In this document: piece after piece, positions 1 through 10,207 of the stretch
How the letters are laid out: each line of letters starts with the position of its first letter
Position numbering within the stretch: the first letter of the stretch is position 1
Origin: Muribaculaceae bacterium
Lineage (GTDB): Bacteria > Bacteroidota > Bacteroidia > Bacteroidales > Muribaculaceae
Length of the DNA: 50,135 bases
Direction: 5' to 3'
Assembly: GCA_009775365.1 (NCBI GenBank)
Contig: VSPM01000016.1
Span: 1 to 50,135, forward strand
The notes under the pieces: generated by a model
Database searches by the model: none
The model's input: only the letters and a program-made list of their open reading frames with translations
What the model was told of the DNA's origin: nothing
Made by a program: the position numbers and the translations under genes

Positions 1-1
1 C

Positions 2-17
2 ACAGTCTTCGGACTGT
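2..17. terminator. Small UUCG-capped hairpin, probable end of the upstream gene
   Basis: A 6-bp stem (ACAGTC/GACTGT) is closed by a TTCG tetraloop. Only a weak T stretch follows. It probably ends a transcript that comes from outside the window, but no gene for it is visible here. Confidence 0.35.
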
Positions 18-125
18 TTAACATTCATTCATAATCTCAAACCCTCTGACCCGTCAATATTTTTCAGGACGCCACAAGTCGCGAAAACTCACTTTTTCAG
101 GAATTGATCCTGCCCGGACTAATCT

Positions 126-3100
126 GTGATGAAACTTAAAGAACTCATAATTCTATTATTGCTGACAATCGTTTTCCCTGTGGCCGATTCTTATGCCGCC
201 ACAGAAAGTGTGCCACGTTTTTCCCAGGCATACTGGGTGAGCAATATCTCCATGAACGACGGTCTTTCGCATAATTTTGTCGACGACATCTATCGCGACA
301 GCAAAGGGTTTGTGTGGATTGCCACGTCGGGTTCGCTGTCGCGTTACGACGGCTACGAGTTTGTGAATTTCAAACCCAACTCTCCGGCACATTATATAAA
401 GAGTAATTTTGTGAGGAAAGTGGCGGAAGACCGCCACAGGCGCATGTGGGTGGCCAGCGACGGGGGCATAGATGTGATAGACCTTCGCGACCTTCATCCA
501 ATGGAGCCTGATGACGCCACAGGCATGTATTCCGAAATTTCAACTGTCCCCTCGGGATATGTCTCCACCGACAACGAGGGGAATGTGTGGATTCGCAATG
601 AAAAAGATGTGCTGCGAATTGAATTTGACGATGCCGGAGCAATCTCGGGAGTGGCAAAGATTCCACACGACACAGAGTCTGTTGTGACCACGTTCGCTGT
701 CAAACCTGTGGGGAAGGGTATGATGCTGACTTCGATAGGAGGGAAGGTGTGCAATCTGTCGTATGCCAACGGCAAGATATTTGCCTCTTCTCTGGCTCCC
801 GAGCTTGAATTTGAGAAAGATATATTCGTGTCGGACTATGTGGAGAGAGAGGGAGAGATATGGGTCTCGACAGAGGTCGGCCTGTTCCGGCATAACCCGG
901 CAACAAAAGAGACGACCATATATCATGGGGCGCCCGGAGTGCCGGGTATGCTCAACAATGATTTTTCCACCACGCTTGCCGTGACCGAAAAAGGCGTGCT
1001 TATTGTGGGCAGCCTTAACGGAATCTATGAATATGTTCCGGCTTCCGACGAGTTTATCACGATTGAGGCTTCTGACATAAATCCTATGGTGCAGGGTCTT
1101 AACAACAGTTTTATCAACTGTCTGCTTGTGGAGGACAGCAATCTCTGGGTCGGCACCGAGGGGTGTGGCGTGAATCTTTTTTCACCGCGCAATCTTTTTG
1201 CCGACATGATGCGCCACGACCCTCATAACCCGGGGTCGTTGTCATGCAATCCGGTGAATGCCATTTTTGAAGACGGCGACGGCACATTGTGGATAGGCAC
1301 AGTGGAGGGTGGCCTCAACAGGGCTACGGGCGGAGACATGAGGAGGTTTGACCACTACACCAAAGAATCGGGGGTGCTTTCTCACAATTCGGTGAGCGCC
1401 ATAACTGCCGACCATGAAGGGCATTTGTGGGTCGGGACCTGGGGCGGTGGCGTGAATGTGCTCAACAGGAGCATGCCGCAACGCCCGGGAAGAGTGCTTA
1501 ACGCCACCGACGACGGCCTTCACAGGGTGGAATATATCGGGACGCTTGTCTATGACCCGTTTAACAACATGATATGGATCGGGGCCAATTCCGGGCTATA
1601 CGTTTACGACCTCAAGAGAGACGAGCTGAAGCTTGCATTCACGGAGGCCATGAAAGTGAAGGGCAGCGCCGGGGCGGTAGTATCACCCAACGGCAGGCTG
1701 TGGATCTGCTGTCTTGAGGGCTTGTTTATCGTGGATTTGAAAGGCTCTCACGGTTCGGGCGAATTCAGTTATTCGCATCATCCCAACAAATTGGACGCCC
1801 CGAATGTGAATGTAAGAGAGAAACTTACCTGTGTGGCCATTGCCCACGACGGCACAGTGTGGGTGGGCTCCAACGGCAACGGAGTGTATCGGCGCGAGGT
1901 GAAAGACGGCAAGGAGGCATACGTGAACTACAACACGTCGGACGGTCTTCCCAACGACAATATCCACGGCATAGCCGAAGACCCTCAAGGAAACATATGG
2001 ATTGCCACCTACCACGGCCTGTCGTGCCTGAAGACCGACGGGCGGTTTGTGAATTTCGGGTGTAATGACGGGCTTGACACGGAACAGTTCTATTGGAATG
2101 CGACACAACGTCTTGCCAACGGGCATATACTTTTCGGCAGTGTCGACGGGCTTGTCGACGTGAAAGGTCTCGCCCCGGAAAAGAAAAGCGAGAGAGGCGT
2201 GGTGTTCACATCATTTGCGGTGGGCGGCGACAAATCTTACGGCAACCTTGAGAAGAGCTCGCTGTCAGAGAGCGAGAAATCGTTTGAGGTGGGCTTTTCC
2301 GCGCTGGATTACGCCGGGGCAAGCAACGGAAGATACTTCTATCGCATGAACGGTTTCGACAACGAATGGAAGGAGCTCCCGGCAGGGCGCCACAGCGTGA
2401 ACTACACCAATCTTTCCAACGGGAATTACACACTTCAGGTTAAATATGTCTCTCCCGGACAGTCGGTTGCGTCGGCACCCGTGTCGGAATTCAACATAGA
2501 GGTGGTGCCTGTGTTCTATAAACGTAAATGGTTTATAATCCTGGTTGTCCTGATGGTGTTGGCGGCGGTATGGTCGATATACAGGTGGAGAGTCGGCGAC
2601 CTCACAAAGCAGCGCAACCAGCTTAAGGCGGCTGTTGATGAGGGCGTGAAAGAGATAAACGAGCAGAAAAGCCGCATAGAAGACCATGCCCTTGAGCTTC
2701 AGTGCCAGAACGAGGAACTGAAGCTTCGCAACGAGCAGATCAGCGAACAGAAGATGCAGCTTTCGCAGATGGCCCATAAGGTTCAGAAGATGACGGTTGA
2801 CCGCATTTCGTTCTTCACCAACATCACGCATGAGTTCCGGACCCCAATCACGCTTATCATAGGCCCTATAGAGCGGGCGTTGAAGCTCAGCACCAACCCC
2901 AAGGTGATTGAGCAGCTTAATTTTGTTGAAAGGAATTCAAAATATCTGCTGTCGCTTGTGAATCAGCTTATGGACTTCCGCAAGCTCGAGTCAGGGAAGA
3001 TGGATATCGTCATCAACAGCGGCAATTTCCTGAAATTCATCGACGAGCTCATACCTCCATTCAAGGCGTATGCCGAGGAGAGGGGGATTGAGATAAAGAC

Positions 3101-4388
3101 GGTGTATCATCTCACCGCGCCGGTGTTTAAATATGATGAAGACGCCATCCGCAAGGTGCTTATCAACCTTCTCGGCAACGCCATCAAGTTCACTCCCGAC
3201 AATGGTTGTATCACACTCTACATAGCCCTCTTCAAGAGCGGCCGCTGCACCGGAGGCCGCACGCTCTATATAAGCGTGAGCGACACCGGCAGCGGTATCC
3301 CCGAAGAAGACATCGACAAGGTTTTCAACCGGTTCTATCAGGGAAAGAGCCAGATAAAGTATCCGATTATAGGTTCTTCCGACAGCGGTATAGGGCTTTA
3401 TCTATGCCGTAAGATTGTGGAGGTGTATGGGGGAAGCATCTCTGTGTGCAACAACCGCAGAGCCGGCTGCACATTCAGGGCGGTGGTGCCTGTGCCCGAC
3501 GATGCCATAGGAGAGGATTTGACATTGGTGGAAGGAGGTTCCGGCATTCTGGAGTCGCAGGCAAGCGATGTGTCGGTATCTCAGGGCAGCCGCCTCACAA
3601 TCCTTGTGGTGGAAGACAATGCCGACATGAGAGCGTTCATGCGGTCGATTCTCAGCGACTATTATAACCTGTTGGAGGCGGAGAATGGCGAGGAGGCTTT
3701 GAAATTGCTTTCCACAAGCCATGTGGATTTCATTATAAGCGACCTCATGATGCCGGTGATGGACGGCCTCACGCTCTCTCGGCGTGTGAAAGAGAATTTC
3801 ACCATATCCCACATACCATTCCTGATGCTTACGGCCAAGACTGCCGGAGAGGCAAGGCTCGAGGGGTATCGCAGCGGTGTGGATGACTATATTCTCAAGC
3901 CCTTCGACGAAGAGATGCTGCTTGCCAGAATCAGGAATATTCTTGAGAACAAACGCAGATACCAGAGGCAGTTTGTGTCGGACATGGAGGTGGATCGCCT
4001 TAATATAGGAGAGGAGAGCCGCGACAAGAAGTTTGTCGACAAGGTGATGGAGGTGGTTCGTCAGAACTATCGCAACTCCTATTTCGAGGTTGGCGATTTT
4101 GCAGAGGCGTTGGGTGTTAGCCGGAGCCTTCTCAACAAGAAGCTTCAGAGCCTTGTGGGGCAGAGCGCGAGCCAGCTCATGAGGTCATATCGCATGAAAC
4201 TCTCGCGTGAGCTTATAATAAGGAACCGCGACACGAAATCGATGAACATCTCCGAGATAGCGTTTGAAGTGGGTTTCAACGACTCCAAATACTTCACCCG
4301 CTGCTTCACCAAGCATTTCGGCGTGAGCCCGAGCGCAATGCTTAAAAACGCCCCTGTGTCGCCTGCCGGCGAAGAAGTTGAAGAGTGA
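126..4388 (+). CDS. Hybrid two-component system regulator (HTCS) of a polysaccharide-utilisation locus
   Basis: One-protein sensor, kinase and transcription activator; in Bacteroidales such proteins sense a glycan breakdown product in the periplasm and activate the neighbouring Sus-like genes. Seen in order: a signal peptide (about residues 1-24); many reg_prop propeller repeats with the recurring G-x-[IL]-W-[IV]-G/A-T pattern (about 35-720); a Y_Y_Y domain (about 735-795); one membrane helix (about 801-820); a coiled coil; a histidine kinase with H-box NITHEFRTP (phosphorylated His about 902) and an ATP-binding N-box NLLGNAIKF; a receiver domain with Asp about 1206 in SDLMMP and Lys about 1258 in LKPF; and a C-terminal AraC-type helix-turn-helix. 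All catalytic residues are present and 1420 aa is normal for the family. It lies in the same direction as the SusC/SusD genes and is almost certainly their regulator. Confidence 0.97.
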   Translation: MMKLKELIILLLLTIVFPVADSYAATESVPRFSQAYWVSNISMNDGLSHNFVDDIYRDSKGFVWIATSGSLSRYDGYEFVNFKPNSPAHYIKSNFVRKVAEDRHRRMWVASDGGIDVIDLRDLHPMEPDDATGMYSEISTVPSGYVSTDNEGNVWIRNEKDVLRIEFDDAGAISGVAKIPHDTESVVTTFAVKPVGKGMMLTSIGGKVCNLSYANGKIFASSLAPELEFEKDIFVSDYVEREGEIWVSTEVGLFRHNPATKETTIYHGAPGVPGMLNNDFSTTLAVTEKGVLIVGSLNGIYEYVPASDEFITIEASDINPMVQGLNNSFINCLLVEDSNLWVGTEGCGVNLFSPRNLFADMMRHDPHNPGSLSCNPVNAIFEDGDGTLWIGTVEGGLNRATGGDMRRFDHYTKESGVLSHNSVSAITADHEGHLWVGTWGGGVNVLNRSMPQRPGRVLNATDDGLHRVEYIGTLVYDPFNNMIWIGANSGLYVYDLKRDELKLAFTEAMKVKGSAGAVVSPNGRLWICCLEGLFIVDLKGSHGSGEFSYSHHPNKLDAPNVNVREKLTCVAIAHDGTVWVGSNGNGVYRREVKDGKEAYVNYNTSDGLPNDNIHGIAEDPQGNIWIATYHGLSCLKTDGRFVNFGCNDGLDTEQFYWNATQRLANGHILFGSVDGLVDVKGLAPEKKSERGVVFTSFAVGGDKSYGNLEKSSLSESEKSFEVGFSALDYAGASNGRYFYRMNGFDNEWKELPAGRHSVNYTNLSNGNYTLQVKYVSPGQSVASAPVSEFNIEVVPVFYKRKWFIILVVLMVLAAVWSIYRWRVGDLTKQRNQLKAAVDEGVKEINEQKSRIEDHALELQCQNEELKLRNEQISEQKMQLSQMAHKVQKMTVDRISFFTNITHEFRTPITLIIGPIERALKLSTNPKVIEQLNFVERNSKYLLSLVNQLMDFRKLESGKMDIVINSGNFLKFIDELIPPFKAYAEERGIEIKTVYHLTAPVFKYDEDAIRKVLINLLGNAIKFTPDNGCITLYIALFKSGRCTGGRTLYISVSDTGSGIPEEDIDKVFNRFYQGKSQIKYPIIGSSDSGIGLYLCRKIVEVYGGSISVCNNRRAGCTFRAVVPVPDDAIGEDLTLVEGGSGILESQASDVSVSQGSRLTILVVEDNADMRAFMRSILSDYYNLLEAENGEEALKLLSTSHVDFIISDLMMPVMDGLTLSRRVKENFTISHIPFLMLTAKTAGEARLEGYRSGVDDYILKPFDEEMLLARIRNILENKRRYQRQFVSDMEVDRLNIGEESRDKKFVDKVMEVVRQNYRNSYFEVGDFAEALGVSRSLLNKKLQSLVGQSASQLMRSYRMKLSRELIIRNRDTKSMNISEIAFEVGFNDSKYFTRCFTKHFGVSPSAMLKNAPVSPAGEEVEE

Positions 4389-4400
4389 ATATTCACTTTT
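4384..4400 (+). terminator. Palindrome over the HTCS stop codon
   Basis: AGTGAATATTCACT is a perfect 14-bp palindrome overlapping the TGA stop (4386-4388) and is followed by TTTT. It could act as a weak terminator that separates regulator transcription from the downstream operon. The stem is short, so this is tentative. Confidence 0.3.
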
Positions 4401-4488
4401 AACTATAAATTTTAAAAATTTTTAACGTGAGTAAGGATTTATCCACCACGTTTGGCAGATTATCCACCCTCACGCGCGAGGCAAATCC

Positions 4489-4496
4489 TAATTTTG
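4489..4496 (+). promoter_or_regulatory. Candidate -7 box for the polysaccharide-utilisation operon
   Basis: TAATTTTG matches the Bacteroidetes TAnnTTTG -7 element and would start transcription near 4503, about 75 nt before the lipoprotein gene. No TTTG lies at the normal 19-21 nt distance upstream. That fits a promoter needing activation, presumably by the HTCS encoded just upstream. Confidence 0.5.
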
Positions 4497-4577
4497 CGAC
4501 CGAAATAGTGGGTGTGTTAAATCCATTATATCACTAATTTTTAGAATAATTAACCAACAATTAACCTAAATATCATC

Positions 4578-6809
4578 ATGAAGACTGAAAAATGGATGTC
4601 ATTGGCAGCCTTTGCAGCTCTGCTTCTTCCCGCCACATCGTGCGACGACTGGGGAAAACAGGATCCCCCGGCCGGCAATCAGGTGACAGCTACACTTGAG
4701 AACGTTGCGGCGTATGACTTTGAAGCCGAGGAAGGGTTCGACCCAATGGTCTACAGGCTTACAGCGAACCCCGGCGGACAGGCTCCGCAAATAGTTGAAG
4801 ACGAGATCAAGGGCAAGGTGCTTGATCTTAACAATGGCTATGTGTCTCTCTCCAATCCGTTAAACAAAGTAGTTCTTCAGAAGGCGGCTTCATTCACATT
4901 CTGGATGATGCAGCCGGTTGTGACAGAAACTGACGGAGATGGAAATGAGACAGCATTGCCTCAGGACATATCTTCGCCGTTGATTGCATTTGAAAACGAA
5001 ACCGGCAACGGACGCATGTATATCACCGCCAACGGTGGTATCAATTATTCCGCAGCCGATGGAGAATGGGTGGAGAATGACCCGGCAACCGTAACTACAG
5101 GCTATCTCAAGCCGGGAGAGTGGCATTATGTGGCTGTCGTGCTCAACAACGACGGCTATGACTGGTATGTGGACGGGGAACGCAAGGTCAGCAAAGTTGT
5201 GACAGATTTCGACTGCTCCAAGCTTGTGAAATTTGCCAACAACGTTCCTACAATGACAATCGGCGGAGCCGACAACGCTTCCCACTGGATGGTGGATGAC
5301 CTCAAGGTTTATCGCAATGCCATCACAGAGAAAGAGATCACCCGACCCAACCTCGGCGGCGGCAGCACAGGCCCCGGAGAAATTGTGACAGAGCCTGTGG
5401 CTCCTGTATATTTCAATTCATTCGATGCCGGAATGAATGGATGCACAATCCAGGGTGGCGGTGAAATCAAGTATATCGGCGGTGCCTTCGGAAATGTATT
5501 CTCCAATGCTATGGACGGAATGCGTCAGAACTATCTTCTTCTTCCCGAGGATGCCCTTTCTCATTCTGTGGAGACTCAGGCGCTGACAATAAGTGTGTGG
5601 GTGAACAGAGGCAATGAGACAGTTTCAAGCCATTATATGTGGTCTCCGTTGTTCACTGCCTATGGCGCGGCTCCGAATCCTGTCAATGCCATGCCGATGC
5701 TTGCTTGCCAGTATCGCGGCGTGCTTCAGGTAAACAACAATGGCTGGAGCGACTATACCGACAACCAGAACGTGAACGGAACAAATGGCATTTATCATGA
5801 TGCCACAGACTGGCTTGCCGATGGCGGATGGCACCACTATACCGCAACATTCACACCCACAACCGCTAAGGTTTATTTTGATGGCGAACTTGTGAATGAA
5901 TGGGTGATTGACGGCGTGAACAACACAGCAGCCGGATTGTTCAGCAATGGCGCAGATCTCAAATATATCTGTCTTGGTGGCAATCAGGCATGGGACTGGG
6001 GCGATCCCGACCCCGGCTTCTGGTTTGACGACATTGCGATATTTAACCAGGAACTTAGCCAGGAGCAGGTGAAATCAATAGTCGGACTGAAGAAAAATGC
6101 AATATACGGCAACACATTCAGCTTGAATGAAGGGGATGCCAAGAAAATGGGCGCAGGCGACTTCATTGACAACAGCACTCCCGGATTTGGAAGAATATTC
6201 AAGAATGCCGTGGGTGGCACCCGTGAAAACTATCTCCTGCTCCCGGAGAATGCTCTCGGCAGAGTGGCAGAGACGGAAGAGTTGACCGTCAGCATGTGGA
6301 TTAACTCAACAGATGCAGGCGACTACTTCTGGAACCCCGTGTTCACCGCTTATGGCGCAGCCCCGAATCCAACAAACTCAAATCCGATGTTTGCATGTCA
6401 ATACAGAGGCGTAGTGTCAATAAACACGGAGGTGCCCGACAATACCGGCGCTGCATATTGCGACTATGGCGCAGACTTGAGCGACACCGGCGAGGTGATA
6501 CTCTATCATGGTGAATTAGACTGGCTTGCTGATAAAGGCTGGCATCTATACACCGTTACTCTGACTCCGAATAAAACTATTGTCTATCTTGATGGAGAGG
6601 TTGCCAATTCATGGACACTTGACGGCGTAAGCCGTGGCCAGGTGTGCGACCTCAAGGCACTGGCGGGACTTGAGTATATATGTCTCGGAGGCAATCAGGC
6701 ATGGGACTGGGGCGATCCTGACCCCGGCTTCGGTTTCGACGACATCTTCCTTTACAACAAGGTGTTGTCAAAAAATGAAATCAAACAGCTCATGCTATTA
6801 AAGAAGTAG
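4578..6809 (+). CDS. Surface lipoprotein with three LamG/concanavalin A-like repeats (probable glycan-binding protein)
   Basis: A lipoprotein signal ends in the lipobox PATSC (Cys22). The mature start is acidic (CDDWGKQD), which in Bacteroidetes marks export to the cell surface. The body holds three jelly-roll lectin-like units (about residues 65-250, 277-505 and 511-743). The last two share nearly identical stretches, including GNQAWDWGDPDPGF at about 467 and 704, so an internal duplication is clear. No enzyme signature is visible. Because it stands beside SusC/SusD genes, I infer that it binds the target glycan at the surface, like SusE/SusF-type or SGBP proteins, though it is unrelated to them in fold. 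Its position before the first susC is unusual. The stop codon TAG is half native (TA) and half supplied by the mobile element that begins at 6809. Confidence 0.85.
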   Translation: MKTEKWMSLAAFAALLLPATSCDDWGKQDPPAGNQVTATLENVAAYDFEAEEGFDPMVYRLTANPGGQAPQIVEDEIKGKVLDLNNGYVSLSNPLNKVVLQKAASFTFWMMQPVVTETDGDGNETALPQDISSPLIAFENETGNGRMYITANGGINYSAADGEWVENDPATVTTGYLKPGEWHYVAVVLNNDGYDWYVDGERKVSKVVTDFDCSKLVKFANNVPTMTIGGADNASHWMVDDLKVYRNAITEKEITRPNLGGGSTGPGEIVTEPVAPVYFNSFDAGMNGCTIQGGGEIKYIGGAFGNVFSNAMDGMRQNYLLLPEDALSHSVETQALTISVWVNRGNETVSSHYMWSPLFTAYGAAPNPVNAMPMLACQYRGVLQVNNNGWSDYTDNQNVNGTNGIYHDATDWLADGGWHHYTATFTPTTAKVYFDGELVNEWVIDGVNNTAAGLFSNGADLKYICLGGNQAWDWGDPDPGFWFDDIAIFNQELSQEQVKSIVGLKKNAIYGNTFSLNEGDAKKMGAGDFIDNSTPGFGRIFKNAVGGTRENYLLLPENALGRVAETEELTVSMWINSTDAGDYFWNPVFTAYGAAPNPTNSNPMFACQYRGVVSINTEVPDNTGAAYCDYGADLSDTGEVILYHGELDWLADKGWHLYTVTLTPNKTIVYLDGEVANSWTLDGVSRGQVCDLKALAGLEYICLGGNQAWDWGDPDPGFGFDDIFLYNKVLSKNEIKQLMLLKK

Positions 6810-7041
6810 GGTGTTCAGTAGAATGTTCCAACTTTTATGTTCTTTTTATAGTCGTAATATTTTATATATCAGTAAAATACCCTCAACAAAATCGCTAATT
6901 TTTGAGTTAAATTTTACCATGTTTTTCAACATTGTTCTATTACACAGAATCACTAATGTATATCAGGAACTTATGGCTATTCACTCATGATTTTTGATTC
7001 AAAAATGAGAACATAGAACTGAACACCCTATTAAAGAAGTA
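6796..7041. repeat. 13-bp target-site duplication flanking the mobile element
   Basis: TATTAAAGAAGTA occurs at 6796-6808 and again at 7029-7041, directly abutting the two ends of the element. The second copy continues to TAA, so the uninterrupted ancestral gene ended AAG AAG TAA. The exact duplication shows a recent insertion by transposition. Confidence 0.85.
6809..7028. mobile_element. 220-bp MITE-like element with terminal inverted repeats (copy 1)
   Basis: The element starts GGGTGTTCAGT and ends with its complement ACTGAACACCC. The inverted repeat continues imperfectly through an ATGTTC block, to about 20 bp. No ORF inside could be a transposase; the longest ATG frame is about 23 codons. 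It is AT-rich and has a small hairpin near the right end (ATTTTTG/CAAAAAT at about 6990-7006). A second copy, inverted, starts at 49981 and is about 95% identical over the 155 bp visible. It is probably mobilised in trans by a full-length insertion sequence with the same ends; the 13-bp target duplication would suit an IS4-like transposase, but that is a guess. Confidence 0.8.
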
Positions 7042-7072
7042 AGTTAACTTTAAAATCTAACCGAACATCATA

Positions 7073-10000
7073 ATGAACAGTTATCGAATTACAGCCGAAG
7101 GACGGCGGAGCTTTTCGCTCCGCCTCCTCCTCCCGGTTCTCCTTCTGGTCTTCGCCGCTTTCCCGGCGGCTGCCCAGCTGGTGAAGGGTGTCGTGTCCGA
7201 CCCCTCCGGAGAACCCCTGATTGGCGCAACAGTTATAGAGAAGGGTTCCACTAACGGAACCGCCACTGACATCGACGGCTTCTATCAGCTAAACCTGAAA
7301 GACGCCAAGAAAGCGGTGCTTGTGGTCTCTTATGTAGGCTTTGCCACTCAAGAAGTGCCCGTGAACGGACAATCGCAGCTCGACATCGTTCTGAAAGAGG
7401 AGTCTGAACTTCTCGACGAGCTTGTGGTTGTGGGTTATGGTGCACAGAAAAAGGAATCTGTGGTGGGCGCAATCTCGCAGGTGAACTCAGGCGACCTGCT
7501 TGAAACTCCCTCCGCAAACCTTTCACAGGCCATCACCGGCAAGATTCCCGGTGTGATCACCTCTCAGACTTCAGGCGCCCCGGGTGCCGACGACGCATCT
7601 ATCTACATCCGTGGCCGCGCCACATTCGCAGGCGACGCCCAGCCTCTTATCCTCGTTGACGGCGTTGAGCGTTCATTCTCTCAGATTGCACCCGACGACA
7701 TCGAGACAATCTCTGTGCTCAAGGACGCATCGGCAACAGCGGTGTATGGTGTGCGCGGCGCGAACGGCGTAATGCTTATCACCACCAAGCGAGGCAAGGA
7801 GCAGAAGCCGGTTGTGAACCTCACCGCCTCATGGCAGTTCCAGACCCCGACACGCAAGAACACTTATCTCAACTCTTACGAGTCGGTAAGCCTTCTTGAA
7901 GAGGCTTTGGCCAACGACGGTCTCCCCTCGCAGTATTCTGCAGCAGACCTCGCTATGTATCAGAAGTCGGTAAACGGCCAGCTCAGCGGCGTTGACGCTC
8001 TCCTTTATCCTAACGTTGACTGGTATGACGAGATCCTTCGCTCCTCTGCACCCTCGCAGCGTTACAACGCCAGCGTGCGCGGCGGCACAAAGCGTATGCG
8101 CTACTATGCATCTCTCGAGTATTATGACCAGGAGTCTTTGTTCAAGAATCTCTCAAACGACCCTTACGGCAACTCATCGTCGCTCAACTATAAGCGTTAC
8201 GGCTTCCGTGCCAACGCCGACTTCTTCCTCACAAAAGACCTCCAGCTCTCTGTGAACTTCGGCACTCGCTTTGAGGAGCGCAAGGGCCCGAACTCTAATG
8301 AAAGCAATATTTTCAGCAACGTATATTACCAGCTCAACCACACTCCGGGTTGGCTTTTCCCGGTGGCTTATGAGGTGCAGAACGGCGAGACAACAAAGAC
8401 TCTCTACGGAGGCTCATCTCAGTATCAGCAGAACGTCTACGCAACTCTCGCCGAGGGTGGCTACTATAAGGGCGTGAACACCGTGAACGAAACCAACTTC
8501 ATCGCCGACTACAAGATGGACTGGCTCACTCCCGGCCTTTCTGCCAGAGGCATGATCTCTTTCGACTACGAGAACTACCACAAGACCACCTATGGAAAGT
8601 CGTTCGCCACTTATGAGCTTAACGACCGCGAGAACTATCAGAGCATCGACGCCTACAACCGCTTCAACACTGACGGCACACTCTCCAACACCAACGAAAG
8701 CTTCACTCTCTACAAGCTCTATATGGAGGCCCAGGTGAACTATGCCCGCCTGTTTAACGATGTGCATGACGTGACAGCAATGGTGCTTTACATGCAGAAC
8801 GACTATCGTCACCAGGCCGACCTTGCAAAGCGCTATCAGGGTATCGTGGGACGTGTGACTTACGCTTACGACAACCGCTACCTCTTCGAGTTCAATGCCG
8901 GCTACAACGGCTCAGAGAACTTCCAGAAGGGTAAACGCTTCGGTTTCTTCCCTGCATTCTCGGCAGGCTGGCGCATCACTCAGGAGAAATTCATGGAGTC
9001 GACAATCGACTGGCTTGACAACCTCAAACTCCGCGCAAGCTACGGCCAGGTAGGTAACGACGTCTATCAGATTGCCGGCGTGCAGCAGCGATTCCTTTAT
9101 GAGCAGAAATGGAGCCAGATTGCCAATGACTACTACTTCGGCACCTCCGGCCAGACCGGCATCTATGAGCAGCAGTATCCCAACTATGGTGTGACCTGGG
9201 AACGCGCCCACAAATACAACGTGGGTCTTGAATTCGGTTTCTTTAACAGCAGCCTCAGCGGTAACATCGATTTCTTCTGGGAGAAGCGCAACAACATTCT
9301 TACCGAATATCTCACCCGCCCCTGGTGGTTCGGCGTTACATCCGCTGCCGGCAACCTTGGCAAGACCGAGAATAAAGGTTTTGAAATCGAGCTCCACTAC
9401 AGCAATATGATCGGCCCCGATTTCAAGTATAACATCGGCGGAACATATTCTCATGCGAAGAACAAAATCACCGAGATGGACGAGCCAGCCAACAAGACAG
9501 ACTATCGCAAGCGCACAGGCCATGTCATCAACCAGTATTTCGGCCTTCTCTGCGACGGCTTCGTGACTCAGGCTGACATCGACGGCGGAAATCTCCCCGT
9601 ATCTACCTTCGGCACAGTGAAAGCCGGCGACCTCAAATATCGCGACATGAACGGCGACGGATTCATCGATGACCGCGACGAGACTTTCATCGGATATTCC
9701 GACATACCCGAAAACACATATGCCATCAATCTTGGCGCTGAATGGAAAGGAATCGGATTCAGCATCATGTTCCAGGGTGTGGACCATGTGAGCCGCTATT
9801 ATGACGCGGAGGCCATGTATGCCTTTGTGAAAGGCGGCAAAGTGAAGGAGCATCACCTCGACCGCTGGAACCCGGCGGTGTCGGAGGCTCAGAACCTTGC
9901 CAACGCCAGGTATCCTCTCCTTCACTATGACAGCTATGGAGACCACAACCAGCGCACCAACTCATTCTTCCTCAAGAACGGCGCGTTCTTCCGTCTGAAG

Positions 10001-10195
10001 AATATCGAGCTCTCATATTCTCTTCCCGAGAAATGGATCAAGCATGCCTACATGAGCCAGTGCCGCTTCTTCGTCAACGCCAACAACCTTGTGACATGGG
10101 ATCATCTCGACGGCCTCACCGACCCCGAGAGCAACGGCTCGAACCGCTATCCTATCTGCAAGACTGTGAACTTTGGCGTCAACATCCAATTCTAA
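7073..10195 (+). CDS. SusC/RagA-family TonB-dependent outer-membrane transporter (first pair)
   Basis: Imports oligosaccharides across the outer membrane using TonB energy, with the SusD protein encoded next as its lid. Seen: a signal peptide ending near AAA-Q; an N-terminal carboxypeptidase-regulatory-like domain (about residues 36-112, with GEPLIGATV); the typical VVVGYG linker near residue 117; a plug domain with the IYIRG and VYGVRGANGV motifs (about 130-240); and a long beta-barrel ending in Phe (NIQF). 1040 aa is a normal length. The susD gene follows after 12 bp, so the two are one transcript. The mobile element lies just upstream, between this gene and the lectin-like lipoprotein, and could change how far operon transcription reaches. 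Confidence 0.97.
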   Translation: MNSYRITAEGRRSFSLRLLLPVLLLVFAAFPAAAQLVKGVVSDPSGEPLIGATVIEKGSTNGTATDIDGFYQLNLKDAKKAVLVVSYVGFATQEVPVNGQSQLDIVLKEESELLDELVVVGYGAQKKESVVGAISQVNSGDLLETPSANLSQAITGKIPGVITSQTSGAPGADDASIYIRGRATFAGDAQPLILVDGVERSFSQIAPDDIETISVLKDASATAVYGVRGANGVMLITTKRGKEQKPVVNLTASWQFQTPTRKNTYLNSYESVSLLEEALANDGLPSQYSAADLAMYQKSVNGQLSGVDALLYPNVDWYDEILRSSAPSQRYNASVRGGTKRMRYYASLEYYDQESLFKNLSNDPYGNSSSLNYKRYGFRANADFFLTKDLQLSVNFGTRFEERKGPNSNESNIFSNVYYQLNHTPGWLFPVAYEVQNGETTKTLYGGSSQYQQNVYATLAEGGYYKGVNTVNETNFIADYKMDWLTPGLSARGMISFDYENYHKTTYGKSFATYELNDRENYQSIDAYNRFNTDGTLSNTNESFTLYKLYMEAQVNYARLFNDVHDVTAMVLYMQNDYRHQADLAKRYQGIVGRVTYAYDNRYLFEFNAGYNGSENFQKGKRFGFFPAFSAGWRITQEKFMESTIDWLDNLKLRASYGQVGNDVYQIAGVQQRFLYEQKWSQIANDYYFGTSGQTGIYEQQYPNYGVTWERAHKYNVGLEFGFFNSSLSGNIDFFWEKRNNILTEYLTRPWWFGVTSAAGNLGKTENKGFEIELHYSNMIGPDFKYNIGGTYSHAKNKITEMDEPANKTDYRKRTGHVINQYFGLLCDGFVTQADIDGGNLPVSTFGTVKAGDLKYRDMNGDGFIDDRDETFIGYSDIPENTYAINLGAEWKGIGFSIMFQGVDHVSRYYDAEAMYAFVKGGKVKEHHLDRWNPAVSEAQNLANARYPLLHYDSYGDHNQRTNSFFLKNGAFFRLKNIELSYSLPEKWIKHAYMSQCRFFVNANNLVTWDHLDGLTDPESNGSNRYPICKTVNFGVNIQF

Positions 10196-10207
10196 TCTGA
10201 TATCAAG